Shown here: positions 34,467-43,209 of the stretch, piece by piece | Position numbering within the stretch: position 1 is the stretch's first letter | How the letters are laid out: each line of letters starts with the position of its first letter | The notes under the pieces: generated by a model | Told to the model about the DNA's origin: nothing | Seen by the model: only the letters and a program-made list of their open reading frames with translations | Database searches by the model: none | Translations under genes and position numbers: made by a program | Origin: Taibaiella koreensis | Lineage (GTDB): Bacteria > Bacteroidota > Bacteroidia > Chitinophagales > Chitinophagaceae | Direction of reading: 5' to 3' | Assembly: GCF_003545715.1 (NCBI RefSeq) | Contig: NZ_QVNU01000001.1 | Coordinates: 372,001-436,000 of the forward strand | DNA length: 64,000 nt

Positions 34467-34605
34467 GTAAAACTATGGCAATAATATGGCTCCGTCGGAA
34501 AGACAAAATCTTGCGGGTTCTGTTAGTACCATCCCAGGATTAGCCTGCCATTGGTAACTGAAGTTCTACCCAATCCGTGGCGAGGTCAAAAGCGGCAGAT
34601 AAAAG

Positions 34606-34655
34606 AAGAGGCTGTCTCCTATGTTTGCGTTGTCAAATGTAGGAGACAGCCTCTT
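34606..34655. terminator. Bidirectional terminator after the beta-helix gene
   Basis: 16-bp perfect stem aagaggctgtctccta / taggagacagcctctt (34606-34621, 34640-34655), then TTTTTGG. It also lies just past the stop of precursor E. Confidence 0.85.
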
Positions 34656-34662
34656 TTTGGTG

Positions 34663-34851
34663 TTAACCTGTAGGCCAGCAGTTATTATTGATGGACATAC
34701 AGCATTGGCTGGCATAACAAATTGTGATACAGCTTCTGCAGGAATCCGTAGCCCCGCCAATTACGCGCCCCCTTGCCCGATCAGATAATTGCGCGATTTC
34801 TTGCTTGCCTAATGCCAGCTTTTTTTCAAATTGAATGCTTTTCTTTTTCAT
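34663..34851 (-). CDS. GG-leader peptide precursor E (6 Cys)
   Basis: 62 residues. I start at 34851 (MKKKSIQFEKKLALGKQEIA), which aligns with the family; the open frame continues 43 codons upstream without family features. Leader: L-A-L-G-K-Q-E-I-A-Q-L, nine residues, GG at 32-33. The 29-residue tail has six Cys in SCRSCITIC and QCC/NNCWPTG, so it is compact and densely Cys-bearing. It ends in WPT-G, like the repeat of precursor D. Its gene is the second of two minus-strand precursors, separated by a terminator (34985). Confidence 0.62.
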   Translation of the reverse strand: MKKKSIQFEKKLALGKQEIAQLSDRARGRVIGGATDSCRSCITICYASQCCMSINNNCWPTG

Positions 34852-34984
34852 ATAGAAATATTTAATAGCGAACAATGACGTAAAACTAACTGTACCCTGA
34901 TCGGAAAATAACATGATCTGCCGAATGGCTATCAACAAGGTGTGACATGCGTATATCGTCTGCCTAAAGGTTTGCATCAAGCAT

Positions 34985-35014
34985 AAAAAGCCACCTTGAG
35001 TTAGGTGGCTTTTT
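34985..35014 (-). terminator. Terminator of precursor F
   Basis: 12-bp stem aaaaagccacct / aggtggcttttt, 23 nt past the stop of F. Confidence 0.8.
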
Positions 35015-35037
35015 TAATATGAATAGGATAAATAAGG

Positions 35038-35358
35038 TTAATGGCAGGCCGGAGTAGCGGTATTGGCCACACAACAGTTAGGCGAGGTGTCTGTTCCGCC
35101 GCAGCCATTGGTAGCCGGGCAAATGTTGATGGAAGGTTGGCAATTGGCGGTCAACGGGCATCCCCGTAAGGTAGGGCATCCGATAGTCTGAATGCAGCCA
35201 CAGGGATTACTATTGGCCGGGCAAGTCTCCGTTAAGCAGCAATTGCCTGTGATGGTAGCGCCACCGGCAATATGGTTCTGCTTGCCGCTATCCAGTGCAG
35301 TGATTGTTTGCTTTTGCAGCATGAGCTTCCGGCCCAGGTTGAGGCTTTTCTTTTTCAT
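35038..35358 (-). CDS. GG-leader peptide precursor F (13 Cys)
   Basis: 106 residues, the largest member. Leader: L-M-L-Q-K-Q-T-I-T-A-L, nine residues, GG at 32-33. The 73-residue tail has 13 Cys, many Thr, Asn and Pro, and C-P-x units: IGCPTLRGCPLTANC and INICPATNGCGG. GCPT also occurs in precursor A, which makes A and F the closest pair. Such density could yield many thioether rings or disulfides. It is the first gene of the minus-strand pair with precursor E and has its own terminator. The initiator tRNA gene lies upstream, 151 nt away. Confidence 0.6.
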   Translation of the reverse strand: MKKKSLNLGRKLMLQKQTITALDSGKQNHIAGGATITGNCCLTETCPANSNPCGCIQTIGCPTLRGCPLTANCQPSINICPATNGCGGTDTSPNCCVANTATPACH

Positions 35359-35479
35359 AAGATCTGATTTCTTTAGTGAACTACGAAGTTCCCTATTAGC
35401 ACTGCAGCAAAAATGCAGTATACCGGAGTGGCCTTTGTCCGATCCGTGGCGTCGCCAAAAGCAGCGATTCGGATAAAAG

Positions 35480-35507
35480 AAAAACGCCCGGAAAACCGGG
35501 CGTTTTT
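35480..35507 (-). terminator. Terminator after tRNA-fMet
   Basis: Perfect 12-bp stem aaaaacgcccgg / ccgggcgttttt with loop aaaa, adjacent to the 3' end of the tRNA. Confidence 0.85.
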
Positions 35508-35508
35508 G

Positions 35509-35580
<72 letters not shown>

Positions 35581-35589
35581 ATGAGGGTG

Positions 35590-35620
35590 CGAAATTATAA
35601 CCTTTAGTTGAAACAGCAAA
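35590..35620 (-). promoter_or_regulatory. Promoter of tRNA-fMet
   Basis: Reading the minus strand: TTTG at 35620-35617 and TAATTTCG at 35597-35590, 19 nt apart; the tRNA begins 10 nt later. One mismatch to TAnnTTTG. Confidence 0.55.
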
Positions 35621-35657
35621 ATTTTTTTAGAAAAAAAATGAAAGCGCCCGGATTGTT

Positions 35658-35665
35658 TACCTTTG
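35658..35665 (+). promoter_or_regulatory. -7 element directly before era
   Basis: TACCTTTG (exact TAnnTTTG) with only 7 nt to the ATG at 35673. Transcription would start at or next to the start codon, so the message would have nearly no leader. No clear TTTG is found at -33. Confidence 0.5.
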
Positions 35666-35672
35666 CTCTCTT

Positions 35673-36554
35673 ATGGAAACAGCGCACAAAGCCGGTTTTG
35701 TCAATATTTTCGGTCCGCCCAATGCAGGTAAGTCAACACTAATGAATGCTTTGCTGGGAGAGCGCCTGGCGATCGTTTCGCCCAAAGTGCAAACCACCCG
35801 GCACCGTATATTGGGCATTCTCACAGAAGAAAATTACCAGATCATTTTTTCCGACACGCCTGGCATTATCGATCCGCAATACAAGTTGCACAACCGGATG
35901 ATGCAGCAGGTACGCAGCGCGGTGGAGGATGCGGATGTGGCTCTGCTGATGACAGATATTACCGACGATCCCGGGGAGTTTGCCACCCTTATCGACGCGC
36001 TGGCGCTCAAGACGCCCAAGATCCTGCTGCTGAATAAAGTTGACCTGGTGACCGATAAGGAACAGCAGGCAACAATGGTCAAAGCATTTGAAGAACGGAT
36101 CAGGCCGGAGAAAACGATGCTGATCTCTGCACTGAAAAAAATCAATACCAAAAAGATTGTTCCCGCAATACTGAAGCTGCTGCCCGAGGCGCCGGCCTTC
36201 TATCCCGATGAGGATATCTCCGACAGGCCGATGCGTTTCTTTGTTTCAGAAATGATCCGTGAAAAGATATACGCACTCTACGAGCAGGAGATACCCTACC
36301 ATACTGCTGTGTTGGTGCAGACCTATGAAGAACTCCCGCATGTGACCAAGATCCGCGCCGATATTATTGCCACCCGCGAAACCCAGAAGATGATCCTGCT
36401 GGGACAGGGCGGCGCCATGATCAAAAAGCTGGGAACCCAGGCGCGGGAAAGCATAGAGGCTTTCCTGGACAAAAAAGTATACCTGGAGCTTTTTATCAAG
36501 GTAAGGCCCAAATGGCGGGAGAATGATAACTACCTGAAAGAATATGGCTATTAA
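35673..36554 (+). CDS. era: GTPase Era (ribosome assembly)
   Basis: 293 residues, the normal Era length. GTPase motifs: G1 in FGPPNAGKST, switch TTRHRILGI, G3 in SDTPGIID, G4 in LNKVDLV. The C-terminal KH domain has LGQGGAMIKKLGTQARESIE, then VYLELFIKVRPKWREN. Era binds 16S rRNA near its 3' end and helps assemble the small subunit. The gene overlaps the next one by 11 nt (36544), so translation is probably coupled. Confidence 0.95.
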   Translation: METAHKAGFVNIFGPPNAGKSTLMNALLGERLAIVSPKVQTTRHRILGILTEENYQIIFSDTPGIIDPQYKLHNRMMQQVRSAVEDADVALLMTDITDDPGEFATLIDALALKTPKILLLNKVDLVTDKEQQATMVKAFEERIRPEKTMLISALKKINTKKIVPAILKLLPEAPAFYPDEDISDRPMRFFVSEMIREKIYALYEQEIPYHTAVLVQTYEELPHVTKIRADIIATRETQKMILLGQGGAMIKKLGTQARESIEAFLDKKVYLELFIKVRPKWRENDNYLKEYGY

Positions 36555-37461
36555 GCTGCAGGAGCAGCTACGGATCGATTATCCCGATGATGAACGGCTC
36601 AGGCATGCCGGTATAAGGCTGGGCATACTGCGACTCGATGAGTTGCATCCCAGGGTCTCCGGCAATAAATGGTTTAAGCTGGAAGAAAACCTGAATGCCG
36701 CCAGGGAAGCCGGCGCTATGCGTCTGTTGACCTTTGGTGGCGCTTATTCCAATCATTTATTGGCCACTGCCGCTGCTGCGCACCACCTCGGATGGGAAAG
36801 TATAGGCATGGTGAGAGGGCTGCATGCCCGGGAGGCGCTTACCGGCACTTTGCAGGAATGCGCCGCACTGGGCATGGAGCTGGTTTTTCTCAGCAGGGAG
36901 GAGTATAATGAGAAAGAAAGCCCTCGATTCCTGGATATCCTGCGCAGCCGTTATCCGCAAACGTGGATCATTCCTGAAGGGGGTAATAACGAGGCCGGGA
37001 CAAAAGGCGCCGGATCGATTACCCGCTATCTGCCGGCCGATAGTACACATATCGCTGTGGCTATAGGGACCGGCACTACTTTCGCCGGAATACGTGCTAC
37101 GCTTGATGCAAGGATAGCTATGCTCGGATTCCCCGTGATGAAAGGCGGCGCTTACCTGGAAGCCATACTGAAAGATCGCATACCCTCCACGCAAAACAAC
37201 TGGTCGCTTTGCGATGCCTATCATTTTGGCGGTTTCGGGCGGCATACAGAAGCCTTGCTCTCGTTTATGAACGATTTTTACGAACGACACCGTATTCCAC
37301 TCGATTTTGTTTATACGGGCAAAATGATGTGCGGTATTTTTGAAATGATTGAGGCCGGAAGTCTGCCCCCCGGCAGTCACGTGATCGCTATCCATACCGG
37401 CGGGTTGCAGGGTAACCGTTCCATCGCCCGGCACTTATGCTACGGGCCTGCCGATAGCTAA
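36544..37461 (+). CDS. D-cysteine desulfhydrase/ACC-deaminase-like PLP enzyme
   Basis: 305 residues of the fold-type II PLP family. Lys42 in RVSGNKWFKLEENL binds PLP; GGAYSNHLLATAAAAHHLG (the S-N-H motif), IPEGGNNEAGTKGAGS and AIGTGTTFAGI are further marks. ACC deaminases and D-cysteine desulfhydrases cannot be told apart by eye. It breaks down a D-amino or cyclopropyl amino acid to a 2-oxo acid, ammonia and, for D-Cys, sulfide. The first 11 nt overlap era, so both are likely made from one message, without an obvious functional link. Confidence 0.82.
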   Translation: MAIKLQEQLRIDYPDDERLRHAGIRLGILRLDELHPRVSGNKWFKLEENLNAAREAGAMRLLTFGGAYSNHLLATAAAAHHLGWESIGMVRGLHAREALTGTLQECAALGMELVFLSREEYNEKESPRFLDILRSRYPQTWIIPEGGNNEAGTKGAGSITRYLPADSTHIAVAIGTGTTFAGIRATLDARIAMLGFPVMKGGAYLEAILKDRIPSTQNNWSLCDAYHFGGFGRHTEALLSFMNDFYERHRIPLDFVYTGKMMCGIFEMIEAGSLPPGSHVIAIHTGGLQGNRSIARHLCYGPADS

Positions 37462-37515
37462 ATTTTCACAGTAAGGCCTTCCGGTATTTTCACATTATTG
37501 ACGTAAGTTTGAGGC

Positions 37516-38223
37516 ATGAATAGTATGAAAAGATCCGTTGTTTTTATATTCCTTTTATTCTCTTTAAGTTTTAGTCTTCATGCCCAGCCCGATCTGCCAG
37601 CTATCTCCGTTGTTACCCAGGGCGGTATTTCTGTGCTCAGCTGGAATAACCCCTACGAAAGCGGACTGAAATCCATTGCCGTACAACGGTCGGCCGACAG
37701 CAATTATAATTTTGTCACCCTTGGCTACGTTGCCAATCTCAAAAAAGGCGTGCAAAGCTTTGTCGATGCACATCCTGCTGTAGGTAAGAACTGGTACCGG
37801 CTCATTATCCTGTTTAGCTCCGATATGGAGTGGAAAAGCAGCCTGGGAAAAGTAATTGTGGATAGCAGCGCTATAGCCAACCGCAAACCACTGCCTCCCA
37901 GCGATTCGCTGCAAAAGCTGATCAGCCAGTCGGGCAATACGGCGGCAATGAACAACCTCAATACAGTTTCCTATCCTAAATCGCAATATGTATTCACCAA
38001 TCCGTTCACCGGGAATATCAATATTGAAATACAGGATGCCTTGAAAGAAAACTACTCGCTCATCTTCTACGATCAGCAGGACAGGGTCGTGTTAAAGGTC
38101 CCGCGGATCAACGATAAGATCGTGATCCTGGACAAACGTAACTTCCAGGCCACCGGCCTTTTTAAGTTCAAGCTTCTGAAGAATAAGGAGGAGTTTGACA
38201 AAGGATACGTTACCATTTATTAG
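37516..38223 (+). CDS. Secreted protein with a fibronectin-like strand pattern
   Basis: 235 residues with a signal peptide ending SLHAQ (alternative start at Met4, 37525). The N-half has ISVLSWNNPYESGLKSIAVQ and GVQSFVDAHPAVGKNWYRL, the strand order of a fibronectin-like domain; the C-half has SQYVFTNPFTGNINIEIQDA and NYSLIFYDQQDRVVLKVPRI, like a sorting-domain beta sandwich without its usual motif. I cannot name a family. It is followed by the nucleotidyltransferase pair, 21 nt away. Confidence 0.5.
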   Translation: MNSMKRSVVFIFLLFSLSFSLHAQPDLPAISVVTQGGISVLSWNNPYESGLKSIAVQRSADSNYNFVTLGYVANLKKGVQSFVDAHPAVGKNWYRLIILFSSDMEWKSSLGKVIVDSSAIANRKPLPPSDSLQKLISQSGNTAAMNNLNTVSYPKSQYVFTNPFTGNINIEIQDALKENYSLIFYDQQDRVVLKVPRINDKIVILDKRNFQATGLFKFKLLKNKEEFDKGYVTIY

Positions 38224-38232
38224 CCGCTTGTT

Positions 38233-38240
38233 TACGTTTG
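38233..38240 (+). promoter_or_regulatory. -7 element directly before the 38245 gene
   Basis: TACGTTTG (TAnnTTTG), only 4 nt before the ATG at 38245; it starts right after the stop of the preceding gene. The message would be leaderless. No good TTTG at -33. Confidence 0.4.
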
Positions 38241-38244
38241 CCTT

Positions 38245-38847
38245 ATGATCGCCGATGCTATTCCTTACGAGCTGCACCTGACGCTACGCGGTCTGGAACA
38301 GGGTGAGGAACAGGCTTTCCTGGATTTTTGCGCCCGTAATGCCGCTAAGCCGCTACTGATCGAGCTGGCCAGGGGGCAAACCTCCAGCCAACCCATGTTC
38401 AGCAAAGTAGTTAGCTGTCTGTCGATACAGGAAGCCCTTAGGCAAATGCGGGCCAATGCGGCTTTGCTGGAAGTTGCAGGTTATAGCGTTTGCCGCTTGA
38501 AGATGGAAGTACCTGCCGCCTGTGCCTGCAGGGCGACCTTGCCTGAAACGGCGGATTTTCAACCTTACTATGAATGGCATGGCCGCATAGCTTACCGTGA
38601 GGTAGCGGCTTTACATTTGCTGTGTGCCCGGTTTGCCGTGCATTTGTCGCGCAATGCTTTACGACAGGAGGCCGAAACCCGTTTCATAACGCTGCGGGAA
38701 TATGGCGATGAGCAGCACTTTTCGACGCGGTTGGATGTGCTGAAAAGCGAACTGGAGGCAGGTGCCTGGACGCTTTTTAAGGAGCAATCGGAATATTGTG
38801 TGTACGACGATAACCTTGCGCTGGATAAGGGCTGGTTGTCGCTCTGA
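38245..38847 (+). CDS. Partner of the AbiEii-like protein; two ferredoxin-like halves
   Basis: 200 residues, soluble. The two halves look alike. N-half: PYELHLTL, helix EEQAFLDFCARN, strand PLLIELARG, helix ALRQMRANAALLEVAGY, strand SVCRLKMEV. C-half: PYYEWHGRI, helix ALHLLCARFAV, HLSRNALR, RFITLREYG, helix RLDVLKSELEAGA, strand TLFKEQSEYC. Each has a beta-alpha-beta-beta-alpha-beta order (ferredoxin-like) with a shared C-A-R. The C-half ends in YDDNLALDKGWL. The gene stops 12 nt before the nucleotidyltransferase. No family is named; it could be its antitoxin, adaptor or substrate-binding part. Confidence 0.5.
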   Translation: MIADAIPYELHLTLRGLEQGEEQAFLDFCARNAAKPLLIELARGQTSSQPMFSKVVSCLSIQEALRQMRANAALLEVAGYSVCRLKMEVPAACACRATLPETADFQPYYEWHGRIAYREVAALHLLCARFAVHLSRNALRQEAETRFITLREYGDEQHFSTRLDVLKSELEAGAWTLFKEQSEYCVYDDNLALDKGWLSL

Positions 38848-38859
38848 ATTTTTTCTCTC

Positions 38860-39954
38860 ATGAACATTCCAGAATCGAGATTACCGGAAATGCTGGCCTA
38901 TGAAGCTTTCCTGAGGAGAGCGGCCGCGCTCAATATGCCTTTTATGCTGAAGGGCAGCTATGTGACCAGGCAATACTATACCCATCCCGGCGAGCGTATC
39001 CCGGCAGACCTGGATTGGGTTTGTCTGGAACCTTTGCAGGATGTGGAAGTGGCCGAAACGCTATTCGATAATTGGGCCATTGCCGTAACAGAGTCCGAAG
39101 CAGATGACGGCGTAGTCTATACAAGCTTTACAGAAAACCGTTTCTGGAGATTGATCGACTATGCGATGGACGACGATTTTCCGACCGTGAATACAGACCT
39201 GTCCTGTACGGTAGATGGTGAGCAACTGCAATACCTGAACCTGGATATATCCTTTAACCTGGATATTGATGCTCCGCCGGTCCCGATGTTGTATACACCG
39301 TTAAGAGGCGAGCCCTTTGTACTGCCTTTTACCGCGCCGTTGAGCCTGCAGGTATCCTGGAAAATACACCAGACCCTAGTACGGTTACGGTTTAAAGACC
39401 TGCTGGACCTGATCCATCTGCTGCAGCATCCTTCCTGGAATCGGGAAACTTTGCAACAAAGCCTGCAGGCTTTAGTAAATGAATGTGCTGCGGATAAGGT
39501 CGATATCCGTCGCCTGGGCGCCTTGTTTTCCGGCAATGTGGCTTCATTGTGCCCGCCGGGCAGCTTGCAGAAGACCTGGGAGCACTGGCGGCACGAAGGC
39601 TATAGTGATAGCCGGGCGCCTTTACTGTCTGCAGATCATGCCTCGCTCATAACAGATGCCGGCGCATTGCCGGTTACATTGCCTGAATTCCTGTCGCAAT
39701 TGACGAAGGCTTTTGCACAGGCCGGTTGGAATGAAACGCTGCTGCAGCATTTACCACCGGCGCAGTTACGCAGGGGGAAAACCAGGACCAATACAGATAT
39801 AGACGAGCAGCAGCAGACAAAGGAAGAGCCTTACCCTTATACACATCCCGAAACATACTATATCGAGCCGGAGGAAGAGCCATCCCCGGTATCGCGTAGA
39901 TCGGAACGTTCACGTGTTTTCTGGCGTTTCTGGTATCGCTTGTTCAATAAATAA
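38860..39954 (+). CDS. AbiEii-like nucleotidyltransferase
   Basis: 364 residues. The nucleotidyltransferase core: helix, then FMLKGSYVTRQYY (a G-S motif at 32-33), ERIPADLDWV with Asp50 and Asp52 (D-x-D), and a third Asp129 in YLNLDISF. SWKIHQTLVRLRFKDLLDLI agrees with the Lys/Arg-Asp motif of AbiEii toxins. Typical AbiEii proteins have G-G at the first motif; here it is G-S. The C-terminus (Thr/Glu/Tyr-rich, then VSRRSERSRVFWRFWYR) is unusual and basic. AbiEii proteins transfer a nucleotide to tRNA or another target and act as toxins in type IV systems; here a non-canonical partner precedes it, so a different role is possible. Confidence 0.6.
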   Translation: MNIPESRLPEMLAYEAFLRRAAALNMPFMLKGSYVTRQYYTHPGERIPADLDWVCLEPLQDVEVAETLFDNWAIAVTESEADDGVVYTSFTENRFWRLIDYAMDDDFPTVNTDLSCTVDGEQLQYLNLDISFNLDIDAPPVPMLYTPLRGEPFVLPFTAPLSLQVSWKIHQTLVRLRFKDLLDLIHLLQHPSWNRETLQQSLQALVNECAADKVDIRRLGALFSGNVASLCPPGSLQKTWEHWRHEGYSDSRAPLLSADHASLITDAGALPVTLPEFLSQLTKAFAQAGWNETLLQHLPPAQLRRGKTRTNTDIDEQQQTKEEPYPYTHPETYYIEPEEEPSPVSRRSERSRVFWRFWYRLFNK

Positions 39955-39980
39955 AAAAAAGCCGCTAAACGGCTTTTTTT
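39953..39980. terminator. Bidirectional terminator
   Basis: aaaaaaaagccg / cggctttttttt with a short loop (39953-39980), between the convergent nucleotidyltransferase and carboxyltransferase genes. Confidence 0.85.
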
Positions 39981-39998
39981 TTATTTAACCCCTAAAAA

Positions 39999-41537
39999 TT
40001 ACAAAGGTATGTTGTCGTGCTTTTTGCGGGGCATACGCGCCACCTTGTTTTCCAGCATGCGGAATCCGCGGATGAGCTTTTCTCTCGTAGTGTCGGGTAC
40101 GATTACTTCGTCGATAAAGCCACGGGCCGCAGCGCCGTAAGGATTAGCAAATTTTTCGGTGTATTCCATTTCCTTTTCTTTCCACTTCGCATCATGATCC
40201 GCAGCTTCGGCGATCTCCTTTTTAAAGATGATCTCCGCCGCGCCTTTGGCGCCCATAACCGCGATCTCCGCCGTAGGCCAGGCGTAGTTCAGATCGGCGC
40301 CGATGTGCTTGGAGTTCATTACGTCGTAAGCGCCGCCGTAAGCCTTGCGGGTGATGACGGTTACTTTTGGTACGGTGGCTTCGCTCAATGCAAACAGCAG
40401 TTTGGCGCCATTGGTAATGATGCCGTTCCATTCCTGGTCGGTGCCCGGCAGGAATCCCGGAACATCGACTAGTACCAGCAAGGGAATATTGAAAGCATCA
40501 CAGAAGCGAACAAAGCGCGCGCCTTTTTTGGAAGAATTAATATCCAGCACACCGGCCATAGCAGCAGGTTGATTGGCTACAATGCCGATGCTGCGCCCTG
40601 CCAGCCGTGCAAAACCCACCACAATATTCTCGGCATAATCTTTATGCACTTCAAGAAAACTGTCGCTATCGGCTACCTGGTCGATCACTTCTTTGATGTC
40701 GTAGGGCTGGTTGGGGTTTTCGGGTATAACGTTGTTCAGCGCCGGGCGGCTTTCGTTGCCGGCTTCGTAGGGATACACCGGTGCATCTTCTTCACAGTTC
40801 TGAGGCATATAGCTCAGCAGCTGTTTTACATGCTCGATACAAGCCACTTCATTTTCGCAGGCAAAATGTGTCACGCCCGATTTCTGGGCATGCGTTTGTG
40901 CGCCACCCAGCTCTTCGCTGGTTACGGTTTCGTGGGTTACCGTCTTCACCACATTGGGGCCGGTCACGAACATATAAGAGCTGTGCTCCACCATTAAGAT
41001 GAAGTCGGTGATCGCGGGAGAATACACCGCGCCGCCGGCGCAGGGTCCCATTATCGCGCTCAGCTGCGGGATTACGCCGCTGGCCTGTACATTGCGGTAA
41101 AAGATATCGGCATAGCCGCCCAGCGATACCACGCCCTCTTGTATACGGGCGCCGCCACTGTCATTAAGCCCTATCACGGGGGCACCGTTCTGCATGGCAA
41201 GGTCCATGATCTTGCATATCTTTTCGGCATGTGTTTCGGAGAGGCTGCCGCCAAATACGGTGAAGTCCTGAGAAAACACATAGACCAGGCGGCCATTTAC
41301 CGTACCGTAGCCGGTAACAACACCATCGCCCAAATACTGTTCCTTTTCCATCCCGAAGTCGCGGCTGCGATGTGTAACCAGCATGCCGATCTCTTCAAAC
41401 GAGCCTTCATCCATCAGTAGCTGAACCCTTTCCCTGGCGGTGAGCTTGCCTTTGCTGTGTTGGCTGTCGATCCGCTTCTGCCCGCCACCCAGCTGGGCCT
41501 GTGCTGTCTTTTCCTTGAGTATATGCAGTTTGTCCAT
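39999..41537 (-). CDS. pccB: Acyl-CoA carboxylase beta subunit (carboxyltransferase)
   Basis: I start at 41537 ([20 protein letters not shown]); the 44 codons upstream are not conserved in character. The 512 residues have both crotonase-like halves: [20 protein letters not shown] and, for the second, [20 protein letters not shown], with [18 protein letters not shown]. It moves CO2 from carboxybiotin to propionyl- or methylmalonyl-CoA; methylmalonyl-CoA decarboxylase subunits look alike. The biotin carboxylase and carrier subunits are not in view. The gene is a unit by itself between two hairpins. Confidence 0.88.
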   Translation of the reverse strand: MDKLHILKEKTAQAQLGGGQKRIDSQHSKGKLTARERVQLLMDEGSFEEIGMLVTHRSRDFGMEKEQYLGDGVVTGYGTVNGRLVYVFSQDFTVFGGSLSETHAEKICKIMDLAMQNGAPVIGLNDSGGARIQEGVVSLGGYADIFYRNVQASGVIPQLSAIMGPCAGGAVYSPAITDFILMVEHSSYMFVTGPNVVKTVTHETVTSEELGGAQTHAQKSGVTHFACENEVACIEHVKQLLSYMPQNCEEDAPVYPYEAGNESRPALNNVIPENPNQPYDIKEVIDQVADSDSFLEVHKDYAENIVVGFARLAGRSIGIVANQPAAMAGVLDINSSKKGARFVRFCDAFNIPLLVLVDVPGFLPGTDQEWNGIITNGAKLLFALSEATVPKVTVITRKAYGGAYDVMNSKHIGADLNYAWPTAEIAVMGAKGAAEIIFKKEIAEAADHDAKWKEKEMEYTEKFANPYGAAARGFIDEVIVPDTTREKLIRGFRMLENKVARMPRKKHDNIPL

Positions 41538-41626
41538 TGTATTGTTTTGTGTAAAAAACGGGGCAAGATACAAAATGAACAGGAAATAAGATCGTTGGGA
41601 GCGATAGCGCAGATGGTGTGCACGAA

Positions 41627-41659
41627 CAAAGCGCCGCGCCGGGGAGGCGCAGCGCTTTG
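41627..41659 (-). terminator. Hairpin downstream of the choice-of-anchor protein
   Basis: caaagcgc / gcgctttg with an inner gcgcc / ggcgc stem. It has no T run, so termination is uncertain; it lies 21 nt past the stop at 41680 (minus strand). Confidence 0.4.
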
Positions 41660-41679
41660 CTGATGGCATAGAACAGCAG

Positions 41680-42510
41680 CTATTTTTTCAGAAAAGTACG
41701 CTGCCATACGGCGCCGGCTTCTGCCCTGCAAACGACAATATATGTTCCCGGTGCGAATGACGACAGGTCGGTCTCCTTCCGGAAAGGTATTGTGGCTATC
41801 TGCCTGCCGCGAATATCGTAGAACGCCATTTGGGTAAAGGCAGCATCAGTTTTTATCATCAGCTTATCGCCCACTGGGTTGGGGTATAGAGACGCGAAAG
41901 GAGCCTGCTTTCCCGTTGAGGGAATACTGATGGGAGTATTACCGCTGATCCTGACGTTGTCGAACCGCGTGTCGAGCCAGTTGGCTACAGTTCTGTACTG
42001 GACCGCGATATAGCAAACGCTGCTTGTAGGTGGCAAGCTGATCGAAGTGAGATTGCGCCAGACGTTATCACTGCTGTAGTGCTCGCCCCTGAAATCGTAC
42101 AGAAGTGTACGGGCGGCTGCCACAGCAGGATCGGGACTGCCTTTTAATAAATACACTGCAATCGTATCGCCGGCGCCAGGCACGCCAAAGCCGCTGAAGG
42201 CATAGCGTAGCGAATCGAGCTTGCCGCCGGTGCTCAGGTTAAACGGTGGGGATACAAACCAGTCGTTGGTCGTATCGGTGCCGCCCACAGGGTAGTTGTG
42301 TGCGAGGCAGTTGGGTGCCGAAAAGGCGGCGGTTGCCGTGTAGTTCCACTGATAAGAGGAAGCAACGCCTTTCCTGAATTGTTGCCATCCATTTTTCTGG
42401 GCGTCGTTATCGAATCCGCTGAAATAGGGCAGGGCGATCTGGGCTTTGCTCTGTGCGGTAAGCAGGAGAAGGGCGGTGCATAGTGCCGCCGCAGGTAGCT
42501 TCTTGTACAT
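41680..42510 (-). CDS. T9SS cargo protein with choice-of-anchor-J-like domain
   Basis: 276 residues. Signal peptide ending QSKAQ. The mature part begins [18 protein letters not shown], and [20 protein letters not shown] and [14 protein letters not shown] follow, the beta-sandwich pattern of choice-of-anchor J. The tail is the sorting domain: [27 protein letters not shown] and QRTFLKK. It is therefore a surface or secreted protein of T9SS. The ligand is unknown. With the 30909 gene it is one of two clear T9SS substrates in the window. Confidence 0.8.
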   Translation of the reverse strand: MYKKLPAAALCTALLLLTAQSKAQIALPYFSGFDNDAQKNGWQQFRKGVASSYQWNYTATAAFSAPNCLAHNYPVGGTDTTNDWFVSPPFNLSTGGKLDSLRYAFSGFGVPGAGDTIAVYLLKGSPDPAVAAARTLLYDFRGEHYSSDNVWRNLTSISLPPTSSVCYIAVQYRTVANWLDTRFDNVRISGNTPISIPSTGKQAPFASLYPNPVGDKLMIKTDAAFTQMAFYDIRGRQIATIPFRKETDLSSFAPGTYIVVCRAEAGAVWQRTFLKK

Positions 42511-42594
42511 AAGAGATTGTTTATTGGTTATAGGACGTGTTGTTTCCCCGGTGAGGAGATCATTCCTTCCGGCGCCTGCAGTAGTGTCATCCGG

Positions 42595-43035
42595 CTACTC
42601 GTGCATGCCTTGCAGGTTCAGCTTATGCTGGTCGTCGTAGCCGATATCGAGTATCTTATAAAAGGACGGGCCGTCGGCGACCCTGATCTCCGATTGCGGT
42701 GGGAGTGTTTCGATGCCGTTGTAGTGCAGCACGGTGGCCCGGAAGCCGCATTGCCGGCTCATCCGGTCGGCCAGCAGGAACAGGTTATCGTGTTGGCCGT
42801 ACGCATCGTTAGCGGTCGGCACAGGTTGTAAGTCTGTCGTGAGGTGAAGGATCTCCAGGGCAACAGAAGTATGGTCGCCTGCACGCAAGCCGGTGCGTAG
42901 CTGATCGCAGTCGCAGGTCGCTTCCTGCTCCTGTTTCCGGCAACCAGTGCTTGAAAGCATCAGGACCAGGAATCCGGCGATCGCCATATATTTAGCGCAT
43001 GCCTGTGCTGTTTGGGCCAAAAGGGGAATCTTCAT
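42595..43035 (-). CDS. Lipoprotein of unknown function
   Basis: 146 residues, or 130 if Met17 (42987) is the true start, which would give a more typical signal (MAIAGFLVLMLSSTGC). Lipobox LSSTGC is present, Cys32 from the long start. The mature part has more Cys (TCDCDQL, QCGFRATVLH) and a conserved-looking tail (FYKILDIGYDDQHKLN). No family is recognised. It lies 84 nt upstream of the T9SS cargo gene on the same strand. Confidence 0.55.
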   Translation of the reverse strand: MKIPLLAQTAQACAKYMAIAGFLVLMLSSTGCRKQEQEATCDCDQLRTGLRAGDHTSVALEILHLTTDLQPVPTANDAYGQHDNLFLLADRMSRQCGFRATVLHYNGIETLPPQSEIRVADGPSFYKILDIGYDDQHKLNLQGMHE

Positions 43036-43209
43036 GAGGACAGATTTAAAAGGGGCTCGTTACAATAAAAGACGTTGCCGGCCGGCCGGTTCTTAGAAGA
43101 GAAAAATGAAAAAATCCGGCGGCTAAACTTAATTTTCATTGCCGGGAAAAATACCCGACTTTTGCGCAAAATTTAATATTTACCAGCAAATACAGACTGC
43201 TCCTCTATT

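Noticed and set aside
16156-35358. Reading the GG-leader genes as unmodified two-peptide bacteriocins
   Set aside because: Those have hydrophobic GxxxG helices; these tails are Cys/Thr/Ser-rich or polar.
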